Part shown: positions 46,973 through 56,899 of the stretch, piece after piece | How positions within the stretch are numbered: position 1 is the stretch's first letter | Layout: each line of letters starts with the position of its first letter | DNA from: Impatiens glandulifera | Taxonomy: Eukaryota > Streptophyta > Magnoliopsida > Ericales > Balsaminaceae | Length of the DNA: 64,000 bases | Direction of reading: 5' to 3' | Assembly: GCF_907164915.1 (NCBI RefSeq) | Contig: NC_061868.1 | Span: forward strand, 43,291,774-43,355,773 | The notes under the pieces: model-generated | What the model was told of the DNA's origin: nothing | Databases searched by the model: none | The model's input: the letters and a program-made list of their open reading frames with translations, nothing else | Translations under genes and position numbers: made by a program

Positions 46973-47347
46973 TAATTTCTATAGTGCCCCATTTCATTTC
47001 ATTTAAAGAAATTAGAATGATTCTAACATCCATGGTTAATGTCATTTAGACAGATGTATTATATATTTACATATATATTTTTATAAAAATCATTATGAAC
47101 CCATTAATCTCATAATTTCTACACAATAAATTAGAATGGTTTCAACATCAATGATTTTAACAAGTCTGATTTCTACCAAAAAAATCATTGACTACCCATT
47201 CATCTCATAATTTCTACATAAGAAATTAGAATGGTTTCAACATCAATGACTTTATCAAGTCTGATTTCTACAAAGAAATCATTGACACTCCAATTCATGA
47301 CCATAGTCATTTTAATAAATCTGATTTCTACAAAAAGAAATCAAATC
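46973..47347. repeat. 94-bp tandem repeat with two hairpins per unit
   Basis: Unit A 47101-47194, unit B 47195-47288, a partial unit at 47301-47347 and a diverged partial unit at about 46973-47100. Each full unit has an AATTTCTA...AAATT hairpin (47115-47133, 47209-47227) and a GATTTCTA...AAATC hairpin (47168-47186, 47263-47280, 47323-47342), with AGAATGGTTTCAACATCAAT between them. The same hairpin occurs at 48199-48218, directly inside the right LTR, in the opposite reading. Confidence 0.85.
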
Positions 47348-47354
47348 ATCTCAT

Positions 47355-47440
47355 CAGCCGGATTTGAACACAGGACCTCCTTTCCTTCAAGCACCATTGC
47401 GTCTGAACATTGAAACACTGCGCCAATGCACATTTTCATA
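47355..47440 (-). other. tRNA-like relic inside the LTR element
   Basis: On the minus strand the segment reads TGGCGCAGTGTTTC (A-box-like) and, about 55 bp later, GTGTTCAAATCCGGC (B-box-like), with GCAATGGTGCTTGAAGG between. This is the layout of a tRNA gene or SINE head. The arms do not close into a clean cloverleaf by eye, so it is more likely a SINE or tRNA fossil than a working tRNA. Confidence 0.45.
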
Positions 47441-48228
47441 GTTGTACCGCTTTTATGACCTTTGTCTTCTTTCTAGAGACAACTTATACTTCATATTTTA
47501 CTAGACTCTGTCAACCAATGAATATATAGACATTTAAAACCATAACTTATTACCATAATAAAATGTAATATATAAAACAATGTATAAATAAAGATATCAT
47601 CTCTTTATTTATTAAATCATCCTACCATATTCTTATCAATTATATTGTTTAATTAAAAAGAATGTATATATTATAATTAATTATTTTAAAACTGAAACCA
47701 TATGTTTTAATTATAATTAATTTTAACACCATAAATTTTATAAAAATTGAAAGCTAACATATTAGTTACTTTCTTATTTTCATTCATTATTATTAATAAT
47801 TTTAATAACCAAACAAATCTTTAAATAAGACTAGAACAAATTAAATTATTGTGTTCTAATTTATTTTCTATATAACATTTGTATAATGAATATACAAATT
47901 AATGTTTCTTGAGAAAATTTTCATATCAAAATATATTAGTTTATAAAACTAAGCTTTAACAGTATAAGAACATATGTGGTAATAATCAAACATATTTATA
48001 TGCAATAAAGACTTATCTTTATTTGTTGATTCCTTAAGATGAATCTTTTTCATTTTTTCGAAATGAACATCATCTCTTCCGCAACACCGCGACTCGTATT
48101 TCTACAACATCAAAGACAAAAAAATATATTCGATGGTGCAAGCTCTTAAATAGCTTAGCACAAAGAAAGTGTTTTAAGATTGACAAAGATTTGTTTTTGA
48201 TTTCTTTTTGTAGAAATCAGATTAAGAT

Positions 48229-49082
48229 TGTTAGAACTTATTCTATTCATTGTTAGTATTATTGTCTTGAAATAACAGAAAAATATATATACATACGATG
48301 TTGCAAATAAATAAAAATAAAATAAGATATACGAAGAACAATATCACCGTATTTGATGTTGATTCGAGGTATGTGCTTGACACATTTCCCTTAAAACAGT
48401 TCCACCATCTCTCGTTTGTGCTGGAGCTTATCGTAGATGGCTGTCTCCTAGGGTACAACGAATCCAGTAGTGATTCTGCACTGAAATCACTACTCGTCGA
48501 GCTTGATCAGTGTACCTGAACTATCACCGGGTTTCAACGGAAAATATCGAGCGAAGAACTCGAAGAACACTCACAAAATAAGAAGAGGACTTTTGGAATT
48601 CTAGAGTGAGAAAAATTAAGGATGAAGTGTTTTGTAAAATGAATAATGAATGGGTATATATTGTTGAAAATTTAAACCATTAAATAAAATCATCATTTGA
48701 TCCAACGGTTGACATTGTTTGCCTCTTCATTACCTTAACGTTTTTCTTTTCATTGTTTTCCAAAACAATTAAGGCATTTACAATTCAATACTAACGTTAC
48801 ATGGTTTTCCAATTTATTAATAATAATATTAATTATCATAACAAATAATAATAATAACAAATTCATGTAATTTACACTACAAATTAACAACATTTTGTTA
48901 ATTGGTCATCAAGGTATTTTAGATCAATTAATTTAAATTAATTGATTTAAATTATACATTTGGATCAAATTTCACCTTTAATTCACGTTTGAATTTCATG
49001 TGAATTTGATTTGATTTTATTACCCACATTCTAATTTCCATTCATTAATGGAATTTATAGAATTAATTTAAAAATTCCAACA
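48229..49082 (-). repeat. Right LTR of the non-coding element
   Basis: 854 bp. It differs from the left LTR by an 11-bp deletion near 48754, a small AATTGATTTAAATT duplication near 48940 and scattered substitutions. Under the minus orientation this is the 5' LTR. Confidence 0.93.
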
Positions 49083-51352
49083 TAAAATATTTCGTCTAGT
49101 GAGCCGTATAAGAGTATATATGTAGGAGGGAATCCAAATAAAATATTACTTACGGTAACCTTTTATAAAACAAAAGATAAACAACTCTAGGATTAACAAT
49201 TTTATCTCTTCAACTGCTAAAAAAAATTGATGAACACAAATTCGAGAAATTATCACAAAAATAATTGAAGAGTATAAATAAGTGAATAACAAATAACCAT
49301 AAAACCGATAGTATTATTCAAATTATAATAATCTATTACGAAAAATTCAATTCGATTAAACAGTATATAGAACCGAACAAAGTACAACACCAAGTTCTTG
49401 TTGATTTGGGGTTATTTGAATAATAAAAAATATCACATCACTTAATTATTAATCAAAATACTAAAATATATTCTATTTTAAATTATTATTTTTTATTTTT
49501 TATTTTATCATTATATATTATTACTTTTAAATTCTTTTAAAAAAAATAATCACCTACTCAAAATCATTACCAATTATTATTTTTTTGAAATAATCAAATT
49601 ATTACACTAACTCAAATTCAAACTAGCCTAACAAAAATTTGAGCCATGAAAAAAAAAAGACACTCTATTATGTTAAATAAACTATAAGAGGGGAAAATGA
49701 TTTTTTTTAAGAAACAGTTTCAACTTTTTTTTTGAAAAGGATTGATGCATTCATTATTATTTTATTCACTTTTTCTTTATTTTGTATTTATTTTGATTTA
49801 TTATTATATATTTTGTATTATGTAGTGTGTATTACTATGAAAGAGATATTATATAATATAATAAATAAAGGGATTCATTTGATTCAACTTTTAAAAGAAC
49901 GTTTGTAATAAATTGCTGCATTAATTTTGCGTAATAAGTTTACTCAAATTTTTTTAATCAAATACATTTTGCGTTTAAACTCAATTTTCTCTTTATTTTC
50001 CTTTCAACGTTTTTCTCTCATCCCTTTTAAATATTTTTTATTCACTTTCTTTTATTTATTTCATTCATTTGTAATCATTTTATTCCTTATCTCTCATATA
50101 TTTAATATTTTTTAATCATTTTATTTATTCTCTCATCTATTTTATCTATTTTTAATATTTATATAAAATTATTATAATAATAAAATATATTTTTATTTAT
50201 TAATTATAATATATGTATCTTAATATATAAAATAATTAAGCAAAATATGAAATATAAATACATGATAATTTTATAATTATAAATTTGGAAATAGAATTAG
50301 TCTTAATTAATTATCTAAAATTAACTATTACATTCAGATACATCAAATGGACGAAATGAATGATAATAGTAAAAGTATGAGAGAATTAAAATATTGAGTG
50401 AGAAATGTTGAAATGTGAAAAGATATATAATAATAAATCATTTATTTTATTGACTATGATAAGTTATACGACTGTCAAGGTAAATTCATGAATGAATAAT
50501 TTAATTATTTTTTGAAAAAATTATAAATAGTAAAAAAATAAAAATGGAGGCAAAAAGGATTTTCAAATAAGTGAAAATAAGGAGATTGAGAATTTTAAAA
50601 TATTATATCATATTTATATTAAATATATTTAAAATTATATATTTATAAAAATTAATATATTCACATCATTTATTTTAAAATATATTATTTTTTAATTTAA
50701 GTTATTTATTAATATTTAAAATTATATATTAACAAAAAATAATATATTAATATAATTTATTTTCAAATATACTATTTTTTAATTTAAATTATTTATTAAT
50801 ATTTAAAATTAAATATATATATATATAATATTATATATATATATAATAATAATAATAATATTATAAATATCAAAATAAATAAACTGGACAAATGAAACGT
50901 ATCTGATTAAATAATCAGATATTATTAGATGTACCTTCAAATAAATGGGTGACGTCAATAAATTAAGATTAAACTAAAACAAACTCTAGACTTAAATTAT
51001 CAAACAAGTTATTTACAAGACTTAACCCTAAAGAAACCGTGCAATTGAAATTATATTACAATTACAACCTAATTATGTTAACATATGATTTTATTTATTT
51101 GTAAATATATTTTTTATTGTTTCTCTGGTTTATGTACTTTTAATATTCTACTATATTTACATAATTTTCAGATATTTGAAATTTCCTACAATAGTTCATA
51201 ATTTTTAACTTGGATTTATAAAACCCATTTAATCTTAATATATTACAAAATCTTGGATGAGATTTATTCAATCCAAACTATGGATTGCACAATAATTTGC
51301 TCACCTTATTCTCATACAAGTAAAGGAATTATAATAGGTTGAATCTTAAAAG

Positions 51353-51355
<3 letters not shown>
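49083..51355. other. AT-rich non-coding region with a duplicated block
   Basis: No gene. The part 49690-51130 is related to 52900-53460 (shared TATGTTAACATATGAT, CTAAAGAAAC, ATGAAAGAGA-type words) and 51115-51345 to 41950-42205. Otherwise it is simple AT-rich sequence with TA-rich runs near 50810-50870. Confidence 0.5.

Positions 51356-51356
<1 letters not shown>

Positions 51357-51431
<75 letters not shown>
51357..51431. repeat. (TA)n microsatellite
   Basis: About 75 bp of uninterrupted TA repeats directly left of the foldback structure. Confidence 0.92.
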
Positions 51432-51434
<3 letters not shown>

Positions 51435-51454
51435 TGTTGTGAAAAATAGTAGTA

Positions 51455-52160
51455 CTTTATTTAATTAACTCTAAAATTACTTATTTATCCTCTTCTCATA
51501 TTCTTATCCCACACTCAGTCCTTAATTAACTCTAAAATTACTTATTTATCCTTATTACTTTTATATATTTACCTTTTTTATTTTATTTATTTTATTTTAT
51601 TAAATATAATTAATTAATTAATTAATTTTTAATATATTTTTTTAACTTTATTTATTTAATTAAAAATACAAAATGTTATTATTTTTATATTATAATTATT
51701 TAAAATATATTAAATATTGAAATATATACTAATTTAATAAAATATAATTTTATTAATTAAAATAATAATGATTAGACTAATTATTAATTATTATTTAATA
51801 GATAATTTTATGTATAAAAAAAGTTGAATCATTCAACTATTATTTTTATAAATATTTTAATATATATATATATAATTAATATAATAAAATATTAAATATT
51901 TATATTTTATTAAATCAAGACACACTTTAATATTTTATATTTTAAACAATTTTAATATAAAAATAATAATATTTTATATTTTTAATTAAATAAATAAAAT
52001 AAAAAAATATTAAAAATTAATTAATTAATTATATTTAATGATAAAAAACTTAATAATTAAATAAAATAAAATAAGTAAAATAAATAAGATAAGAAAGGTA
52101 AATATATAAAAATGAAATGGATAAATAAGTAATTTTTGAGTTAATTAAGAAGTGGGGCGG
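51455..52160. mobile_element. Long inverted repeat (foldback/MITE-like element)
   Basis: Two arms of roughly 300 bp meet at a perfect palindrome, GTTGAAT-C-ATTCAAC, centred near 51830. The left arm word TTAACTCTAAAATTACTTA (about 51524-51543) reappears as its inverse near 52125-52145 (TAAGTAATTTTTGAGTTAA). The same order of words (ATATATTTACCTTT, TAATTAATTAATTTTTAATA, TTTAATTAAAAATA) is mirrored along the arms. The outer left end is also tandemly repeated (51457-51489 and 51521-51553). There is no coding capacity. The terminal duplication could not be defined. Confidence 0.75.
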
Positions 52161-52164
52161 GAAC

Positions 52165-54399
52165 GTGAATATAGAAGGGGTGGGAAAAGCAATTTACATA
52201 AACTATAGTGAAAAAAATAACTTTTATTAATTAAAATAATAAGTTACCCATAACAAAAAAAAATAACTTACAAAGAATACAAAATAACCTAATAAAATAT
52301 TAAAAAAAAAGTTCGATTAACTCAAAATAAACATCATTTCACTCCACTTATAATTCAACACAATTTATTAACTAAGATAATATTTATTTTAAATTATTAA
52401 TTTTATTATTATATATTAACCACCTTTAAGTATTTTTTTTAAAAAAATCACCTCTTTAAAATTATTATTATTTTTTCTCTCCGAAATTCCTAACAAAAAC
52501 TTAATATTAAATAATATTATAAATAAAAGTGGAGAGAAATTCAACCATTTTAAAATTTAAGTAAATCTCTAAATACAAACTCGTTTGAGTTTTATAATTA
52601 TAAGTGGGGAAGTAGAATAAATCGAACAAACTAACGGTATCAAAAAAATCTCAACAAAAAATATTCTGAAAAACATTGAAAATTGTTCTTATTCGTGGTT
52701 GATAAACAACGCCGAATATATAAGAGGCCAGAAGGAATGTATGATACATATAAGAGGCCATTCAAAAAAATATATCAATTACAATCATTCATTATAAAGC
52801 AAAAGAAAAACAATTTCCGTTCATACAATTTCATCTCATTTACAATTGACGGGTACTATCAATAAGCAAACACCCTGATACTAGAAGAAGAAGTCATACA
52901 AAAAAAACTTTTGACTAAGGATTTTTAATATTTTTGAAAAGATGATGCATTTCTATAAAAAAAAACTAGTTTATTCGTTAATTTATTTATTTATTTTGAT
53001 TATATAATTTGTATTTTGTAGCATGTATTATGGTGAAAGAGACATGGACGGATATATATATATATGTTGGGGGCCAAAACATGATTATATCTTTAATTTT
53101 TTTTTAAAAATTAATATAATTTATTGTTTGTTTTCTTAATTATTAAAAAAATGGTAAAATTTACCTTTATCTATTTGTTTTATCCACAATTTTCTCGTTA
53201 TATTTTAAACTTATCTTAATTTTTTTCAAACTTAATCCAATTATGAATCATGGATTCATCCCTAGAAAGAGATCATATTAACATAGTACATTATAAATAA
53301 ACAAGATATTTACTTAGAAGTAACACTAAAGAAACAATATAAATTTGAAATTAGATCTCAAATCTATCTATATTTGAAAATAGATCTCAATTCTAACTAT
53401 AATTATAAATCCAACTTAACTATGTTAACATATGATCTGTTTAATTTGTAAGTGTCTTTAACCATGATTCTTTCAGTTGAATCCCAATTATTCAATTTTC
53501 CATTGATGTTCTCAATTCTCATAGAGTTGTTATATATAATATATATATATATACATATAATATGATGCAATCTTGTTTAAGTTATTGTAATAAATATTGA
53601 GATTTTATGTCACAAAGAAGGGATGTAATCTCTATAGATATTAGCCCATTTAAAAAAATATTGTATTTCCTATTCTGGTAAATAAATTCAGGTAATCTGT
53701 GTAATCTGGACTATATTTTAAAATCTTAATCATCAACTTATTTTATTTTTCCTTTTTCTTTTTTTACTTTATCACACAAAATATTACAGGAATCTGCTTA
53801 ATATACACACAATTTGGGCATATAATCTACAACAATTAGAAACATTAATTAATTTTCATTTCTTGTAATCTTTTTTGGCATCATTCTTGAAATCAAGAAG
53901 ATTGCTACAAAGTGTTGTTTGATTTTGTTCCTTTTTTTAAAATAAAAAAAAATCACAAATTGCATTTTTTTCCTTTCAAATATTCAATTAATCCATCAAA
54001 ATACCTTTATTTTAATTTTATAAAATTTAAATTTTAAATATAAAAACTTTATAATTCAACCAACTAAAACTCAAATCACATAATTTTTTTTATTAAATAT
54101 ATATTTTTTAAATTAATAAAATATTAAATAACCCAATATCAAACAAGCTCTTACACAAATCTTTGTTAGGAGCATAAGAGCCGTAATCAATGTGCAAGAA
54201 AACCATATAAATAATTTAATTAACAGCTGTATAATAAAAATAGTTTATTTGAAATATATATATTTAATGTTTGGAGTTCACCTTATAAATAAGGTTAAAT
54301 GAGATTACAATAGATTTTGGCAATCCAATAAGAGTATATAAATACAATTTCTCATAAACATAAAATATATATTCTTGTCACAAATTGTTGTCCCATTGT
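52165..54399. other. AT-rich region upstream of the response-regulator-like gene
   Basis: No gene. The part 52900-53460 is related to 49690-51130. The last kilobase is the promoter of the response-regulator-like gene; AGTATATAAATACAA at about 54332-54346 is a plausible TATA box about 60 bp before the start codon. Confidence 0.5.
54332..54346 (+). promoter_or_regulatory. Candidate TATA box of the response-regulator-like gene
   Basis: AGTATATAAATACAA, a good match to the plant TATA consensus, about 55-65 bp upstream of ATG 54400. It would give a very short leader. Confidence 0.4.
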
Positions 54400-55797
54400 A
54401 TGGACCATAAAATGAATCCAACTGTCGCCCACCACCAAGATCTTGGTCACAAGTCTTCTCGGTCGGGATTGTGCGTGCTCGTGGTGGATTCTAGTCGCGT
54501 ATGTCTTACAATCACGTCAACAATTCTTTCGATTTACAAATATAAAGGTACAATTGTGTTAAGATTTGTGACGTTTTATCTTTGACACAACAATTTGTAA
54601 ACAATATTGTGTACACGTTTTGTATATAGTTATCGTTGCTCGATATGGTGTACAAGCCTTGTCTATGATACGACAAAGCAAGATTAAGATTGATCTTGTC
54701 ATGACGGAGTTTCTCTTGCCCGACATGTGTGGAATTGAGTTAATGGAAAAAGTCCGTGAATTGAAAAAAATGCCGATTGTTTGTGAGTATCATTAATCTT
54801 CCTTTAATTGTTTTTTTTCTTCTTTATTTGATAATGCTAACGCAATTGTTTGTTCTAATTTTGTAGTTCTTTCTAGTTTTAGAAATATTGGAGAGAAAAT
54901 GCAATGTTTGTCGAAAGGGGGTGATTTTTGTTATGAAAAACCGATGTCCATGAAGGAAGCAAAGTTGTTATGGCAGTTTAAGATTTTAAATGTAAGAGGT
55001 ACGACATATGGTAATGTTAAGGAGTTGCCTTCGTTGAAACTAGAAGAGGTTGTCGAGGTCACCTCGAAGAAGAGGAGGATCTTTTGGGCGACAGAATTTT
55101 ATGGTAAATCCATTAAGGCTGGTGAAGGAACAAGCATGAAAGGTATGTATATAATATTTGTTCAATAAGTTGTTTGTTTTGTGTTCAATAGTTTTTGTTT
55201 TGTACATTTGATAATGTTGAAAATTTGTGCTTAATTAGATGTTCGTGCCAATAATGCACCTAAAATTGCGAAGATCGACAATCAAATTTGTGGCAGCATC
55301 TCAAGCCGTATGCAGGTTTGATTAGGCTAGAAGAAATCTCAATTAAGTTTATATCTAATTTAAAACATTCTTTCTCATTTTGCGAAAATTTTATATTTGG
55401 CATGAAACAGAACCGAAAGGAAGGTTTGCAACATGCGGATTCTATAAATGCAACTCGAATCGATACAACCTTAAGATTACGTGTCGGATCACATGAAGAT
55501 CTTTGTAATCTTAAAAATACCCAATTCAGAAGGACCGTTAATGACATCAAAAAACAAGATGATGCGATCAAAATCAAAGAGGAAAGTTTGTTAACTCTGA
55601 GTTTGCGCTTTGGATCTCAGATCTCCGACGAGAACATGAACACTAACAGCAAAGTAGTCGATGATTCAAAATTAGAGGCGAGTGATGCTGCAAGTTCAAG
55701 CGCTGCACAAGAAGATTGTGTGGCTTATAACCCAATTAATCGTGGTCGGATTCCAAGAATGGGGAACATTGATCTAATGAGCCATCATCATGTCTAA
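54400..55797 (+). CDS. Diverged type-B response-regulator-like protein (pseudo-receiver)
   Basis: Five exons, 54400-54547, 54630-54782, 54867-55142, 55239-55315 and 55411-55797, join in one frame to 346 residues. Residues 24-137 are a receiver domain: LCVLVVDSSRVCL, IDLVMTEFLLPDMCGIELM, IVFLSSF and DFCYEKPMS. The acidic pair is reduced (D30 kept, next position Ser31) and the phosphoacceptor is Glu76 instead of Asp; Ser103 and Lys125 are kept. So it should not take phosphate from cytokinin-type phosphorelays. After it, KKRRIFWATEF (168-178) and SSRMQ (214-218) occupy the places of the GARP/Myb motif start and its SHLQ helix, with an intron exactly after the Gln, as I recall for GARP genes. The 128-residue tail is Ser/Asn/Lys-rich and unrecognised. 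Either a fast-evolving pseudo-response regulator or an old gene losing function. Joins were made by hand. Confidence 0.72.
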
Positions 55798-56214
55798 AGC
55801 CATAGAACAGATGATTTGTTGGTCCATTGGTTGGTTTGTTTTGGTTAAGAATTTGAAGAAATGTTGTGTTGTCTTCATAAATTTTGGTTTCTCTAGTAAT
55901 AATGATAAGTATTGCTCTATGTTACATTTAGTTTATATATTTCATTTCCAAGCCTATTTGTTTTAGATTATAATGATATTATATAAGGTCATTTTCAGTG
56001 GTTTTCGTTCTTTTCTTTTGTACCATAATTCCTCTTCATTGACAATGAATGAGTAAAACAGTGTTAAATTTTGTATTAATAGATCCAAGGATCATACAAA
56101 TGTTGCTAAGTAAATAATATACAAAAGAGTAACAATCAAACACAAGTACAATCAAAAGACTCCATCTTTCCCATTTCCATTCATCTTGCTTCAGATATGA
56201 ACATCTCAGCATCA
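55798..56214. other. Convergent 3' regions of the response-regulator-like and RING genes
   Basis: No gene. It contains the 3' UTRs of both flanking genes. Confidence 0.5.
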
Positions 56215-56899
56215 TCATCTTGAGTCTTGACTAGCCTCTCCCACGGCTACATGATGATGATGAAGAGGCGATTCGGGTGATGAAGGTAGTATTGGCGATC
56301 TAACATAGTACTTTGTTATGAAGGATTCATGATGAATTGGGAGGCGACAAACAGGACAAGTTGAATGTTTCCTCAACCATAAATCTATACAACCTATGTG
56401 GAAATTATGCCCACAACCAGGCAATATTCTCAACACCTGTTTCTCCTCATATTCCCCAAGACATATACTGCACCTGCAATTGTCAACCAATTCTTGAATC
56501 AAAAACAAAAACATAAACAAAAACAAACAATAGTTTTCATTCTTAATCAAATCACTCACTCTGCATCTTCTATGGAGCCCAAACCCTGTTGACTGAACTT
56601 CACAGTCGGTATAGCAGCCACCACACCATCTTCAAGTCCATCCCTCCTTCGTTGCTCTGCAGGCTGCTAGTTTAACAATCTCATTAAACTAATCTAATAA
56701 TGAAGATGGGTTCAAATCAAATTTTCATTTTTCTTACCTGTTCAATATCATTAATAGAGATCTCCAACATCTGCCTTGATGATTCTGCTCTTCTTCGAAT
56801 TCGTCCACAGATCAGTCTGCTGCATACAAATATGATGAAAGTTGCACTCATGCCGAACCCAATTATTGTAGTGATCAGATTTGTGCCTGAACCAAACAT
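56215..56899 (-). CDS. Membrane-anchored RING-H2 E3 ubiquitin ligase (ATL-like)
   Basis: Three exons on minus, 56899-56738, 56666-56560 and 56473-56215, give 175 residues. A hydrophobic segment near the N-terminus (about residues 8-31, LITTIIGFGMSATFIIFVC) is a membrane anchor, followed by a basic RIRRR. Then a GLEDGVVAAIPTVKF block, in the position of the GLD region of ATL proteins, precedes the RING-H2: CSICLGEY, then CGHNFHIGCIDLWL and HSTCPVC, with the C-C-C-H-H-C-C-C order and the Trp after the sixth ligand. The tail is His/Ser/Pro-rich (SPESPLHHHHV). Such proteins transfer ubiquitin from E2 enzymes at membranes. Exon 2 starts at a tandem acceptor (TAGCAG), so two isoforms differing by one Gln are possible. 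The substrate is unknown. Confidence 0.88.

Larger units (their letters stand above)
43194..49082 (-). mobile_element. Non-coding LTR retrotransposon derivative (LARD-like)
   Basis: Two long LTRs (43194-44043 and 48229-49082, TGTTAGAAC...TTCCAACA) bracket 4.2 kb of AT-rich DNA with no gag or pol. The whole element is 5889 bp and is flanked by a perfect 5-bp target duplication TAAAA (43189-43193 and 49083-49087). My hand count gives about 18 substitutions over the LTRs, fewer per base than in the copia element at 21.8 kb, so this insertion is younger. On the minus strand TGTGGGGAT, a polypurine-like tract, sits directly before TGTTGG, so I place the element on minus; I found no clear primer-binding site next to the other LTR. 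The interior carries repeated hairpins, a 94-bp tandem repeat and a tRNA-like relic. It must be mobilised in trans, if at all. Confidence 0.88.

Noticed and set aside
46973..47347. Repeat array considered as CRISPR-like
   Set aside because: Plant nuclear DNA. The spacers are themselves repeated and the hairpins are part of a retroelement tandem repeat.
47355..47440. Functional tRNA gene
   Set aside because: The A- and B-box-like words are present, but the stems do not pair well by eye and the segment lies inside a retroelement.
49927..50115. 62-residue plus-strand frame
   Set aside because: Phe/Leu/Ile-rich chance frame in T-rich DNA.
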